From NCBI GenBank assembly GCA_963513935.1, contig OY740774.1, forward strand, positions 23,579,949 through 23,643,948: DNA of 64,000 nt, given 5' to 3'. This document shows, piece by piece, positions 12,361 through 23,104 of the stretch. Position 1 is the first letter of the stretch. Every line of letters starts with the position of its first letter. The position numbers and the translations under genes were made by a program. The notes beneath the pieces were generated by a model. It was not told the DNA's origin, searched no databases, and saw only the letters and a list, made by a program, of their open reading frames with translations. Source of the DNA: Aphrophora alni. Taxonomy: Eukaryota > Arthropoda > Insecta > Hemiptera > Aphrophoridae.

Positions 12361-12424
12361 AGTTTTTATATATACAGGGTGTTACCAAAAGACGTTTCAA
12401 CACTTCAAACGATTCCTTGTATCA

Positions 12425-12875
12425 AAATAAGTACACAAAACATTCCTATGAACATATATCATAAAGTGCTTAGATTCCGCCTGTCCGTAATTTTGTGTTT
12501 TTTTTTACAAAAAAAAAAATTTTTTATGTATAAAATTACATATCGAGTTCAAATTTGGTACAATATTTTGAATGTGACTTTTATCAATGGAACCAAAAAC
12601 CTTTTATCAATGTAATAATTGAAATTATTAATTTCGAATATATCAAATATCATTAACTTTACAAAAAATGTAAACGACTCCCATTTTGAAAATAGGTAAA
12701 ACAAAATCTTGGTTTTTCGTGAATTAAAAACGGTCACATAAAACATATGTATACCATATTTGAATTCGATATTTCATATTTCCAAAAATATGGGTTTTTC
12801 TTAAGAAACATAAAATGACGGACAGAGAAAACTAAACATTTTAGTACATTCATAGGTATTTTGTTACTTACTTTT
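12425..12875. mobile_element. Putative non-autonomous element with inverted ends
   Basis: The left segment 12425-12510 and right segment 12800-12875 are imperfect complements (AAAACATTCCTATGAACAT against TTCATAGGTATTTTG; CTGTCCGTAATTTTGTG against its complement). A TACAGGGTGTTAC motif lies just outside at 12375. No ORF is present and the superfamily is unknown. Confidence 0.45.
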
Positions 12876-12896
12876 TTTTCTTTTTTTTTAGTTCAA

Positions 12897-13780
12897 AAGC
12901 TAAGCATCCTTCGGTCATCGTCGCCTTATATTTGAAGAAGAAAAGTCAAAATAAAATTTATATACATTTTGCAAAATTAACAACAACAAATTTAATTAAT
13001 AATTACAAGTAACATGTTTCAAGGTTGTAAGGGTACTGCGAATAACTAAAACATTTAAATCATTCTGGCTACGCAAGAAGGATAACAAACTATCAAGAAT
13101 CACAGCATCATCCCCCAACATCACCTGAATAGAATTACAAAAGTCCTAAGAACACCACTCTTAAATAAACAGTCGAAAAGGATGTTTTTTATTGTCAGAA
13201 CTATATGACAGAACGAACATTGCGAAGAAATTCCCTGTTCCATTAGCAATTCATTTGTGATCATAGGCGAAGACAAGTAATCACAACTCCCTCTCGATGA
13301 ACAAGCACGAATTGATGTTCTGCAGGGTTGAATATTGTCTTTTGCTTCTTTTAAGTTTATTATTTATTATAGTTGTCCATTCTTCATGACACTGGCGATA
13401 CAATACTATTTTAACTGCTGATAAGAAATCAGATGTCATTACACGTTACATAACTGGCAATGACGTGAAGCATCCTTGCTGTTTCATCTGATTTTGTGTT
13501 TCCAGTTATTCCACAGTGTACCCAGCAAAATGACACCCCAACACTCCGTAATCGAAGCGTGCCTGCATAGGAAATCTGCAGTTAAGGAATTCCTGGAATA
13601 CATATCTCTAAACAGACAAGGTAGTGATGTCAACTAGATGAAACTGTTTTCAGAGCTTACAACAAAGCAAGGGTTTCGGCCGTAAAACACTGAAACCTGG
13701 AGGTAACAGACTGTCTTAATGAGTAATATCCACAACCGATCCGATAGTCCAAAATAATCTCACAGGAAGAGTAGTTATTA
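12897..13780 (-). pseudogene. RNase H LINE 3' end, longest fragment
   Basis: From right to left on the minus strand: an RNase H domain (SVFTAETLALL near 13660-13690, then VSFCWVHCGITGNTKSDET near 13470-13540), the post-RNase H cysteine segment (SFCHIVLTIKNILFDC near 13180), and the C-terminal ILDSLLSFLRSQN near 13060. The 3' UTR and the shared tail (TTCGGTCATCGTCGCC, 12910) follow. Stops and frameshifts are present. It resembles I/R1-group LINEs, which carry RNase H, and so is distinct from the Jockey-like element. Confidence 0.85.
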
Positions 13781-13805
13781 ATTATGCATCTAAACTCCTG
13801 ACCAT

Positions 13806-13956
13806 AGAACATAAAAAAGACCCTCTAAAGCGCCAGGATCGTAAAATAAGAGTTGGTCAAGAGAGACCTAATAGAAAAGATGAAAGAGAAGGATCTAACC
13901 CAAGACTAGATGTAAAAAAGTGTAGATCCAACTACGGTCTCTCGGGATTATAATCC
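13806..13956 (-). repeat. SINE family A fragment beside LINE
   Basis: Body and head (AGAGTTGGTCAAGAGAGACC to TCTCGGGATTATAATCC) directly follow the LINE fragment, as at 15722 and 18392. Confidence 0.8.
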
Positions 13957-14390
13957 GAGCCTCCGAGTATTGTTTTGTGTATAACTGTGTGACAAACAAT
14001 GAGCAATGTTTGTGTGAAATTCACAATTTATTCTCTTATCAAGCACGTATACAAACGTTTTGTAAACACACAAGTAATTATTAAAATAAAATAAAAATAT
14101 TATTCTGCACTGCTTTTAATTACAGGTAAACGAAAAACACTGTAAAATGTATCGGTTTACTTTATCAAACATTCTGATGATGTAGAACAAATTGACAGCT
14201 ATAACAATCTTGTCAGTCGTGTTTACATCACGGAAATGTCTAAACCCACCCTCCTTATGTTTGTCGTTTTTGAAAATAAAAACGAGGACTACTAATCTTT
14301 GACATCACTCCTTAAGTTTTTATACATTCAATGAATCGTCCTTGCAACCCCAATTTTAATACTGTCTAGCGCATGATATATTTAATACAT
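13957..14390. other. No gene seen
   Basis: AT-rich, with no recognised element. Confidence 0.4.
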
Positions 14391-14394
14391 CCAG

Positions 14395-14770
14395 TAATAA
14401 TTAGGAACAGTGTTCTAGACAATAACCAGAAAGCTATGATTTTTGTTTTCTATCGATAACTCTGTTACTCCTCAGCCTACAGAACAAATAAAAATAACAT
14501 GTTATTAAATCTTATACCTTAGCTCTATTTTAAAAATTTACAAATTTTAATACATTTGAGTGTCTGTGGCTCTTAAATAGTTGGGGATATCGAAAAATAT
14601 CCAAGAATGAAAACGTCTTAAAATAATCCGTTATATCCAAAATAGCCATAAAAATGAGTGTCGAATTACAAAATTAAGATCTAGCCACCATATTGCAAAA
14701 ATGGGGGATTACACGAAATATATATATATTTTTTCCCCATATAACTTTTGTACTTCAAATAAAACAGCGG
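14395..14770 (-). repeat. Dispersed repeat D, copy 1
   Basis: Its reverse complement matches 34840-35390 in two long blocks (GGATATTTTTCGATATC; and CTGTAGGCTGAGGAGTAACA against CTGTAGCTGAGGAATAACA). Copy 2 has inverted ends, so this is probably a truncated member of the same TIR family. Confidence 0.6.
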
Positions 14771-15489
14771 TTTCTATCACTCTGAATATGTGCTAAAACT
14801 AACCTATAATCAGATCATCAGAAAAGTTTCGCTAAGCCCCCATGATGGGAGGAAAATTACTTTAGTTGAAAACATACAAAATTATAATTGAAACTTACTG
14901 ACTGCGATGTAAATCACTTCAAATAACTCTTATCCCTCTGTCTTTCCAATAAGTTCGCCATTACACTGAGCTAAACACGAATTGCGACTTTTGAATAAGT
15001 TCAAGAAAAAGTAAAATTGACTGTCCACTAAACCATTATACGAGGTTATCAATCAGCTTTAACAAATATGTGACTATTAGAAATTGTTTATCTCTCAAGA
15101 TGGATTTAATGACATTCCAATTTAATTTAGTGTCGTGTTTTATGAATGTCATAACATTTGGATAATTTTAATAGGCTCGTTTTATTAGACATTAATAAAT
15201 GTAATATTTATGCATAAAAAACCATCAAACACACGTGCGTGTTTCTGGTACACATGTGTGTTGTCACTAGGCAATAATATTGTTATTAGGCCTAGTTAAG
15301 TGGTTTTGTGTACAGTAGGCCTACACCTTTCTTGGATGTTGTAATGGATCGGTACATTAAACACAACGTGTCCTCTGCCTAGTATCTTTAATTTGTCTTA
15401 GTTTATTACGTATTACAACTGTCCAAACGCTTTAGAAAAATTAAGAAAAATAAATATTAACACAAAACACAACATTTAATCAACAATCT

Positions 15490-15690
15490 AAAATACAATG
15501 AAGTAATATATTACAGTGCTGTAATGGGTACTGCAACTAATAAATCATTTAAATCTTATCAAAAGCATTCAGACAACAAAAGAAGGACAACAACCGACCA
15601 AGATAATCTCAGCATCATCAACTAACATCAGCTGAATCGAATTAGGTAGGACAAAAGTTCTACTAACACCTCTCAGAAATACCAAAACAG
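15490..15690 (-). pseudogene. RNase H LINE 3' fragment
   Basis: C-terminal codons and 3' UTR with ACAGTGCTGTAATGGGTACT (15513) and the segment 15560-15680 nearly identical to 10695-10830. It abuts the SINE on its right. Confidence 0.75.
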
Positions 15691-15721
15691 CGTACAAATC
15701 GTAACTAAAAGATTTCCCCCC

Positions 15722-15905
15722 TCCCCTTGTTAAAAAAGAAGAAAGGAACACAAATAAAGACACCGAGCCCTTAGGGTCGGAAAAGAACTAAAGCGAACGG
15801 AAAAGAATTATAAAAGAGATGGATCTAACACAAGATAATATGTAAATCCAGCTAAGTCACCTCAGCATTGCCAAAGCCCGTACTCACTAAAGTGAGCCCC
15901 TGAGG
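15722..15905 (-). repeat. SINE family A copy
   Basis: The body is shortened; the head is very clear (CCCGTACTCACTAAAGTGAG). The head together with the next ~380 bases is duplicated in inverted form at 29265-29697. Confidence 0.85.
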
Positions 15906-16290
15906 CTCTAAGTAAAGAAACGTACTGTTCATGAATAATTGACAAAACCGTAAGTAGACTTTGCTGTCATCTCAATTTCAATCAAATGTGATTTATGCTT
16001 AAGGCGAGTATATGTCAGGAGGGAAGCGATATTAGACTCTATTTAAATATATCCTACCTTTCTAAATAAACAATTTAATAACAGAACCCTTCGCTACCAA
16101 CTCATCTCTCTTAAAAAATATCCCGAACAGCATAAGATATCTTAAAAGTTTTCTCCTATAAACATCCCAGAACTTCAGAACATCCTCCCTCCGTTATCGT
16201 TATCCTAATCCGGAGACGATAACCACAAAACATCGCCAAACCCGGATATTATATCTTAAGGACGACCTAGGATAACCTACATATCCTACC
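15845..16290 (-). repeat. Repeat E, copy 1 (inverted duplicate of 29258-29697)
   Basis: About 440 bases, including the SINE head, match the complement of 29258-29697 closely (for example CCGGATATTATATCTTAAGG and ATCCTCCCTCCGTTATCG). Homology ends near 16290 inside the arm of the foldback that is complete at 29018-29300. Confidence 0.9.
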
Positions 16291-16452
16291 ATAATAACTG
16301 CAAGGATATTCTAAAGACAAGCTTGCTCTGTATGGGACATGGAGGTGATATTCAATAATAAAGTCATTTTACCGTTTTCTATGACTTGTGAGTACTACTA
16401 GAGATAACTTTGAGGAAATGAGAAATATTACTTCCGCTTAGTATAATTTATG

Positions 16453-16630
16453 ATAGGTTAGGTTAGGTAAGATAAGGTTAGATTTGGTTAGGATAGGTTA
16501 GATTAGAATAGAATATGTTAGGTTACGTTAGGTTAAGGTAAGCGTAGATTTGGTTAGGATAGGTTACGTTAGAATAGGATATGTTTGGTTAGGTTAGGTT
16601 AAGAAATAGGGTACGTTAGGTTAGGTTAAT
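16453..16630. repeat. Degenerate TTAGG tract
   Basis: About 180 bases of imperfect GGTTA/TTAGG repeats (GATAGGTTAGGTTAGG, ACGTTAGGTTAAGG and similar). TTAGG is the ancestral insect telomere repeat; this copy is internal and degenerate. Confidence 0.85.
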
Positions 16631-16724
16631 ATGTTTGATAAACTAAGCAATAATGGTTTTGGACAGATTATTGTAAAAAAAAAAGTTTAGGATTAAAAGC
16701 AAGTCTAGAAATCAAATATAATAT

Positions 16725-16925
16725 ATATTATTATATAAACATTTATTTTAAAATGCTAGGAATTTTGTAGAATCAATGTGTTGGTAAATTAAAGCCTTAT
16801 TCATCAATAATTACTTAACTCTAATTATACCAAGTTCTGTGCAATTGCGATGATCAAACGTCAAATCTGTTTAACAGATCCAATTAAAACCATTAATTAA
16901 TTTAGTAATATCAATCGCGAGATTA
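16725..16925 (-). repeat. Repeat F, copy 1 (inverted match to 60780-60985)
   Basis: The complement of 16785-16880 matches 60810-60890 at roughly nine in ten positions (core TTTGACGTTTGATCATCGCA), with weaker similarity outside. No TIR or ORF is seen. Confidence 0.7.
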
Positions 16926-17020
16926 TACTACATATTGAAAATCGTAGTGGATAGAGGATCTAAGAATTGAATTAAATATTCTCACTGAAGAATATTGGCC
17001 TCCCTCGTCCTCTTCCCCTA

Positions 17021-17055
17021 TTGTTTTAAAGGCGAAACACTTCTCGGTCATCATG
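17021..17055 (-). repeat. SINE/LINE shared tail fragment
   Basis: TTGTTTTAAAGGCGAAACAC then CTCGGTCATCAT, truncated immediately afterwards by LINE sequence of another type. Confidence 0.7.
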
Positions 17056-17069
17056 AAGCCTCCGCAATT

Positions 17070-17460
17070 CTCCACTCTCTACGATCATCTTCACGTCTCA
17101 TACATAGACTTCATGTCCGCTTTAACATCATCCAGTCACCTTATACGAAGACCTCCTAGCCATCTTCGTCCAGGATACAAGTTTCTTTGAGCTACACTTT
17201 TCCTCCATCGCGTGACACATTCTTTTCACCTTCCAGTATCTATTTCCCAAACTAAATTAAGATGTTATACAAACTTCTTAGTTTCTGTTTGTTCTAACAC
17301 TCCAGTCCCCCCACCTTCTTCTTATACTAGTTCAAAAACCTTTCTTAATAATTTAAGTTTCTTGAAATTTAACTTCACACATTCTTGTTTGTAAGAACCC
17401 ACGTTTCACTACTATACATAACTACTGGATTTATAATGGTTTTATATATTATAACCTAGT
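17070..17460 (-). pseudogene. LINE ORF2 C-terminal remnant (second LINE type)
   Basis: Minus-strand frames show YKTIINPVVMYSSETWVL near 17455-17400 and, after frameshifts, a GR.RWL...DDVKADMKSM block near 17100-17160. These match the C-terminal region (Y.SETW ... GRP..RWLDDV) of LINE endonuclease-reverse transcriptases of the RTE/CR1-like kind. There is no catalytic part. Confidence 0.65.
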
Positions 17461-17557
17461 TCGTTGTAAAGTTTATAGACTATTCTTTAAAACATTATAT
17501 CTGTTGCCTGAAAGCAACTAACTGATACATTTGCAGCACTTGAACGAACCAAGTTTT

Positions 17558-17850
17558 TTTTGTTGTTTAAAGGCTAAAAATCTCTCGACCATCTCTTCTT
17601 CTTAACCTCTAACCTAACCTAACCTAAAGATTCCTAGTCGTCGAATACTTTAATAGCGTCAGTGACGGAAGAGAACAAGAGTTGATCAAAAGAGACCTGA
17701 TAGGAAAAATAAGAGGGAGATCTAATAAAAAACTACATGGGAAGAGAAAAAAGAGGAGAAAGAAAAAGAAAAAAAAAAAGAGAAAAAAAAAAGTGTAGAT
17801 CCAGCAGGATTTTTACGTTTGTAGTCACTATAAATAAACCTGTGAGGGGA
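17558..17850 (-). repeat. SINE family A copy with CCTAA repeat inside
   Basis: Standard tail and body, but an (AACCT)n run (17609-17625) replaces part of the tail side, and an A/G-rich expansion (17735-17795) lies before the head. Confidence 0.85.
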
Positions 17851-17902
17851 TGAAGACCCGATAGATCTATATAGGTTACCATTTTATAAAATAATAATTA
17901 CT

Positions 17903-18494
17903 TCAATTTCGGTCAACATTGCCTTATAAAAAAGAAGAAGAAAAGAGCACAAAATAAAGACTCCTTAGTCTTTGAATACTTTAAAAGCACAAGGGACGTA
18001 AATGAACAAGAATTGGAGAAGTGATTTTTAGTTATAGACGAAAAACTATTACAGTTATCAATGCCTGAGAAAAAAATAAGAAAAATCAGTATAAATACAA
18101 ACAAAACTAAAACGACCAAGTAAGAAGATAATAATTTTGAAAAACTAACAACAGAAAACTCAGACAACAGTACGAAATACAATGAATATTACAGAGCTGT
18201 AATGGGTAATGCAACTATTAAATCATTTACATCTTATCGAAAACACTGAGGCGATCCAAGGACACCCAATCAAGAATCCTAGTATCATCCTCCAACATCA
18301 CCTTAATCGGAGTTGGTAGACAAAACTCCTACGAACACCTCTCGATTAGGATGTGTTTTATAATTAGTCAACACAAACTGGATACGAAAAATGAACAAGA
18401 TGGATCTAACCCTAGACTACATGAAAAAAGGTGTAGATACAGCAAGGTATCCTCGGGATTGCCAAGCTCTACTCACTAAATTGACCCCCTGAGT
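17903..18494 (-). repeat. SINE family A copy split by LINE fragment
   Basis: The tail half is at 17903-18025 and the head half at about 18392-18494. The sequence between them is an RNase H LINE 3' fragment. Confidence 0.8.
18030..18385 (-). pseudogene. RNase H LINE 3' fragment inside SINE
   Basis: Carries the CAGAGCTGTAATGGGTAATG motif (18194) and the C-terminal coding block (complement of TAATCGGAGTTGGTAG at 18305). Its 3' end reads TATCAATGCCTGAG in complement, as at 10513. Confidence 0.7.
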
Positions 18495-18499
18495 ATGCA

Positions 18500-19210
18500 A
18501 ACAAGAAGGAAAAAAACATGATCTCATTTAAAGAATTATGTATCGTCGAAAGTTGTAAGGATAGCAAAGATGGACACTCTGTATATATAGAAAAAATGTG
18601 AGACAGAAAGATAGCTCAATAATTTAAACATAACAAACTTCCCCACGTCCACAAAACACTACACGCGGTGTTTTAATGGAGGGAGGACTTTGCCTAAAGT
18701 TAATTTACAGATTTGTTTTGTTCAGCAAAAAATGTTTTTAAATGGTCTTTAGAGAAACAATGGCAAACCAATATTGGACACATCTAACTGAGCCCCCCCC
18801 CCACCCAACCTCTCATACAGGGTATTCATTTAATGAGAATTTTCACTCCGATAATTTTTCCATTAACTTTCCTTTAGTGGAGAAGAAAATAAGTAGGGGA
18901 GTGGGAGGGGTGAGGTTAGTTAGTTGTAATAAGGTTTCCCATTTTCTTATTAATATAATAGCCTATATTGTATAGCAAGGGGAGACGATTGTATATATTT
19001 TGTACGACAATTGAACGAAGAAATTGATACTACAGGGAAATAAATAGAAAATTATGGAAATTTGTAGAGAAATCAGTTTTATTTTTACTTTCATGTACAG
19101 GATGTTTTTTTTTTTTTTTTTAAGCGAGGCATCACTGCTATTAAAGATACAATAATGAGGAACATGTCATACGATTTATTAGAGATATAATTATGCTAAA
19201 AATTGTACAG
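18500..19210. other. No gene seen
   Basis: AT-rich with a poly(T) run at 19107-19123. A frame at 18742-18975 has no recognisable content. Confidence 0.4.
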
Positions 19211-19212
19211 AA

Positions 19213-19213
<1 letters not shown>

Positions 19214-19248
<35 letters not shown>
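19214..19248. repeat. (TA)n microsatellite at the LINE 3' end
   Basis: About 17 TA dinucleotides adjoin the poly(A) end of the Jockey-like LINE. The tract could be the target or could have grown from the A-rich tail. Confidence 0.9.
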
Positions 19249-19256
<8 letters not shown>

Positions 19257-19489
19257 TCTACGAGGGTAGGTGAAAACCTGCAACAGGCACTAGCACTCCC
19301 GTAAGTACTAGTAGTGTGGGGGTCGACCCACTAAAAACACCTCCCTAAAGGCTGAAACTGAGCTTGCTATCGCCCATCTATCAACTTCCCTCTCTTGAAT
19401 CGTCAACGTGTGTAGGGGTAAAGCCCAGCGGCTAATCCCAGAGTGATACTCTATTAATTCTCACATCGACCTCGCCATCAGTCACATTT

Positions 19490-22135
19490 CTATATCAGGT
19501 CATGCGGCTTTGTTCTCTTAAGTCTCCTCAACATGGTTGGTGTTTCCGCCAACATGCTAATAATTGCCGGATTTTCGTGGCTTTGAATTCGTTTTGCATG
19601 ACTGTGAGCAAGCCTGGTCACCATCTCATTGACAAACTCCACCTTCAAGTCCCTGTGGAGAAAATCATTTCTAATATACCAAGGGGCATCAACTATACCC
19701 CTCAGTACTTTATTTTGAAAGGTTTGTATGGTTTTTACATTTGTTTGTTTCGTACAGCCCCAGAGCTGGATGCCATACGTCCACACAGGTCTAAGTACCT
19801 GTTTGTACAATAATAACTTATTTTCAATTGACAGTTGAGATGTTCTCCCAAGCAGCCAATACATTTTTCTGTACTTTATGTTCAACTCCTCTTTTTTCTT
19901 TTTAACATGCTCTTTCCACTTGAGCTTAGCATCCAAAGTTATACCTAGATATTTTGCAGTATTGGAGTAGGGTACAGGTTGTCCATTTATGTTTACTCTC
20001 ACAGTTTCCACCTTCCTATTTGTGAAATTCACATGAACTGATTTGGTTTCATTGAGTTTTATTCTCCACTTTTGGGTCCAGACGCCAATTTTATCAATTA
20101 TTCTTTGAAGTTTCACAGTTGACTTCACTAAATCCTCACCAGTCGCCATGATTGCAGTGTCATCCGCAAACGTCGCCACTGTAGCTTCAGTTGGCTCTGG
20201 CATATCCCTCATGTACAAAACATACAGTATTGGCCCAAGAACACTACCCTGAGGCACTCCCGCTTCGATTGGCTTCAGTGAAGAATATACATTATTGTGT
20301 TTAACACGAAAGTATCTGTCAGCAATGTACGACTTCATTAACAGGAAAAACTCACTTGGGAGATCTCTGTGCAGCTTATAGACAAGGCCCTCGTGCCAAA
20401 CTCTATCGAAAGCTTGAGCTACGTCCAAGAAAACTGTTGAGCATACCTCCTTATTTTCTAGAGTCTTCTCTATTATACTGGTCACTCTATGTACCTGTTC
20501 AATGGTAGTGTGTTTTTTCCTAAATCCGAACTGGTGGTTGGGAACTAGATTTCTTTCCTCTAATACTGGTAAAAGTCTTTTCAAAAATATCTTTTCAAAG
20601 AGTTTTGAAATCACAGGTAACAGAGAGATTGGTCGGTATGATCTCACATCATTTGGTGGTTTATCTGGTTTGGGTAGCATTATTACTTCTGCTACCTTCC
20701 ACTGGGTAGGTACATGTTTTAATCTGAAAGCACCATTGAATATAAACAATATCTTCCTGAGAGCCTTATCTGGTAACTCCTTTAATATTCTTCCAGTAAT
20801 AAGGTCAAATCCAGGTGACTTTTTAGCATTAAGATTTTTCTTAATTTCCTGTTTTAACTCTTTTAATGACACCTTTTTTATTTCCTTGTGGTCCACTCTC
20901 GGTACTGATGTGATGTCTTCTAGATCACTTTGCTTTGGTCCAGGCTTAAAAGTTTCTTCTAGGTACGTTGCGAAGAGATCTACTTTCTCTCGGGCGCTTT
21001 TTGCCCAGAGTCCATCTTCCTTCTTTATGGGTGGTTCCAGATTTTTTGGCCTTTTTAGGTTTTTTGTTGCTTTCCACAATGAATAGTCCGTGTCCTTCAG
21101 GGAAGTCAGACTAGCTAAATATTTCCCTACCTCCTCATTTTTAACCTGACTTATCAGCTTTTTTAGCTTATTGCATAATGTATTCAGTTTATTTTTGTTT
21201 TCGGGTGTGCGCATTCTCTGCCATGCTTTCCTGGCTCTTCGTTTTTCCAGGATAAGTTCTTTTATTTGAGGTGAATAGGTTACACCAACCACACCTTTGC
21301 TCTTTTTGTGGGAAGTGCTCTCCCATACTGCTCTCTGTATGTTGGTATTTAACATATCTACTTCCTCTTCCAATTGGTATGAATCTTTTATTGGTGTGTT
21401 AAGATCCATGTATTCTTCAAGTATCCAACGAAATAATGTCCAATTTGTTTTATTATTTTCTAATCTAGGAGAAGGCTCCTTTCTTACAAGTCCTTCACTT
21501 ATTGTCATAACCACAGGAGAATGATCAGAAGAGAGATCCTGCTTGTTTTCTACAAGTATGTAATTTCTGGATATTCCTTTGGTCACATAAAAATCAATGA
21601 CATCTGGTAATTTATTACTATCCGCCGGCCAGTGTGTTGGAGAGCCACCTGAGTGAAAGTCACAACGCATTTTCCTTCCTGCTCTGTATAATTCTCTACC
21701 TTTGGTATTAGTTAACCTTGAACCCCAGAACGTATTCTTAGCATTATAGTCACCGCCAATAACAAAACGCCCCCCTAAGGATGCGAATAGATCGACGTAT
21801 TCATCTTTCTTTATGTTCTGTCTGGGTGGGCAGTACACTGCTGATATTCTGAAGGTCCCTTTCTTCAAAATTTGCGCACAGATAGTTATTACTTGCATGG
21901 ACTCCTTTTCTATTTTTGAATCAACAAAATGTTCAATATTGTTTTTCACGAATAAAGCCGAACCACCCCTAGCTGTATTCGATGGATGAGCAGCATGGTA
22001 GCAGCTATACCCACGCATATTTATACTAAAGCCTTTAGATAGGTGACTCTCAGAAATGAGACATATATCAACATTTTCAATATTCAAGAAGACTTCTAGC
22101 TCCCTCAGGTGGTTTACAAGTCCATTTGCATTCAT
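19490..22135 (-). CDS. Jockey-like ORF2: endonuclease-reverse transcriptase
   Basis: Nicks target DNA and copies the element RNA at the nick. Residues 1-210 form an exonuclease-endonuclease-phosphatase-type nuclease (E29 in LISES, D129 and N131 in GGDYNAK, D204 and H205 in SDHSP). Residues about 475-740 form the reverse transcriptase, with RPISLLPVISKLFEK, D571 in FLDVAQAFD, GVPQGSVLGP and the catalytic FADD at 656-659. The C-terminal part (about 800-860, with VDAPWYIRND) is typical of the Jockey group, and no RNase H domain is present. All 881 codons are open. The ATG at 22135 starts within the usual N-terminal NANGL motif. A short frame beginning at an ATGA overlapping the ORF1 stop lies one base out of phase just upstream, so the original N-terminus was probably about ten residues longer and was lost by a one-base change. 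Confidence 0.95.
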   Translation of the reverse strand: MNANGLVNHLRELEVFLNIENVDICLISESHLSKGFSINMRGYSCYHAAHPSNTARGGSALFVKNNIEHFVDSKIEKESMQVITICAQILKKGTFRISAVYCPPRQNIKKDEYVDLFASLGGRFVIGGDYNAKNTFWGSRLTNTKGRELYRAGRKMRCDFHSGGSPTHWPADSNKLPDVIDFYVTKGISRNYILVENKQDLSSDHSPVVMTISEGLVRKEPSPRLENNKTNWTLFRWILEEYMDLNTPIKDSYQLEEEVDMLNTNIQRAVWESTSHKKSKGVVGVTYSPQIKELILEKRRARKAWQRMRTPENKNKLNTLCNKLKKLISQVKNEEVGKYLASLTSLKDTDYSLWKATKNLKRPKNLEPPIKKEDGLWAKSAREKVDLFATYLEETFKPGPKQSDLEDITSVPRVDHKEIKKVSLKELKQEIKKNLNAKKSPGFDLITGRILKELPDKALRKILFIFNGAFRLKHVPTQWKVAEVIMLPKPDKPPNDVRSYRPISLLPVISKLFEKIFLKRLLPVLEERNLVPNHQFGFRKKHTTIEQVHRVTSIIEKTLENKEVCSTVFLDVAQAFDRVWHEGLVYKLHRDLPSEFFLLMKSYIADRYFRVKHNNVYSSLKPIEAGVPQGSVLGPILYVLYMRDMPEPTEATVATFADDTAIMATGEDLVKSTVKLQRIIDKIGVWTQKWRIKLNETKSVHVNFTNRKVETVRVNINGQPVPYSNTAKYLGITLDAKLKWKEHVKKKKEELNIKYRKMYWLLGRTSQLSIENKLLLYKQVLRPVWTYGIQLWGCTKQTNVKTIQTFQNKVLRGIVDAPWYIRNDFLHRDLKVEFVNEMVTRLAHSHAKRIQSHENPAIISMLAETPTMLRRLKRTKPHDLI

Positions 22136-22157
22136 GATGCAACCCTTAAGGCGTCAG

Positions 22158-22716
22158 TCATGTTTTTACCGCTCTAGTTATGTTTTCCATATTGGATACC
22201 ATAGCTGCAAGTCTTCGACACATTTGCTTATTTATGTCCTCCTGCTTAGTGAACTTATCATATATATTTTTTTGTTTGATTCCTTCTGCTCTTCCATACT
22301 CTTGTATAGGGAGTCTAGTTTACTCAGCACCTCCTGCATCATCTGATCACCCTTGTTTTCTATGTGCTTGGTTTGCAGATTTTTTACTGCTCCAACATAA
22401 GTTTTGCTTCTTGTTTTATTGTTTTCAAGTGTTACAGAAACCTGTGACGGTATCTGATGTGTCACTCGTGTACCCTCCATTACTTGTCGACGTTGGAATG
22501 CAGTCCCTTTATTATCGGTTTTCTTTCTTAGATTTCTCATCTTCTGGAGTTCCTTAGCTACTTCACACCCTCGGTAGTTAGCTGGGTGCTGCTCCTTACA
22601 ATTTACACAAGTTGGGGGGACACTTCTGTCCACTGTGCAATTTAGGGTCCAATGTTTCCCAGTACATTTAACACACCTAGGATCGCGAGCGCAATACTTC
22701 TGTGTATGGTTAAACC
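22158..22716 (-). pseudogene. Jockey-like ORF1 (Gag-like) 3' part, frameshifted
   Basis: RNA-binding protein of the LINE. The upstream part (22715 down to about 22260) encodes CCHC-type zinc knuckles, visible as CVKCTGKHWTLNC followed by CVNCKEQHPANYRGC, and then a charged region. The frame breaks at an A/T-rich run near 22255-22275: one frame ends at TAA 22232-22234, while the adjacent frame stays open to a TGA at 22158-22160 that lies within ATGA just before ORF2. No start codon is present because the element is truncated. Together with the truncation this makes the copy non-autonomous even though ORF2 is intact. Confidence 0.85.
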
Positions 22717-22764
22717 CAGAAATATATAATTTTTATTTTAAATTGTAATCTATATATTTGATAA

Positions 22765-22997
22765 TTTAGTTGAATATTCCCTTAACCACAAACTTAGGAA
22801 AACAAGCAAATAACCAAATACAAATGGATAATTATTAGTTTATTCCCTTAATTTCCTGATGTACATTTCAATAACAAAGTTTTTTAACATCAGAGGATAG
22901 ATACTCAACTCTTTTAGTTGAAAATTCGCTTAACCACAAACTTAGGATTAAAATTTTTTTTTTTCCTCTTTGTGGTTAAGGGAATTTTCAACTAAAT
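22765..22997. repeat. Foldback repeat with 28 bp stem
   Basis: TTTAGTTGAAAATTC...ACCACAAA at 22913-22940 and its complement at 22969-22996 pair with one mismatch over 28 bases around a 28-base loop. A further direct copy starts at 22765. Probably a small MITE or its terminal repeat. Confidence 0.75.
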
Positions 22998-23104
22998 TAT
23001 TGTGAATTTCACTACAGTGCTCACAGAAGATTCATTTATATATTTGATGATAAAACGTTTCAAATGGTCTACATTTATTTTTTTTAAAGCGCATAACTGT
23101 TCTA

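Larger units (their letters stand above)
19249..22716 (-). mobile_element. Jockey-like LINE, 5'-truncated
   Basis: A non-LTR retrotransposon on the minus strand: the 3' part of ORF1 (zinc knuckles), complete ORF2, then about 240 bases of 3' UTR (19259-19489) ending in nine A residues (T run at 19249-19258 on the plus strand). A (TA)n tract follows directly at about 19214-19248. The 5' end stops inside ORF1 near 22716, typical of incomplete target-primed reverse transcription. I could not identify a target-site duplication; the TA tract at the 3' border hides it. Confidence 0.92.

Noticed and set aside
20502..21086. Plus-strand open frame of 194 codons
   Set aside because: Antisense shadow of the LINE reverse transcriptase.
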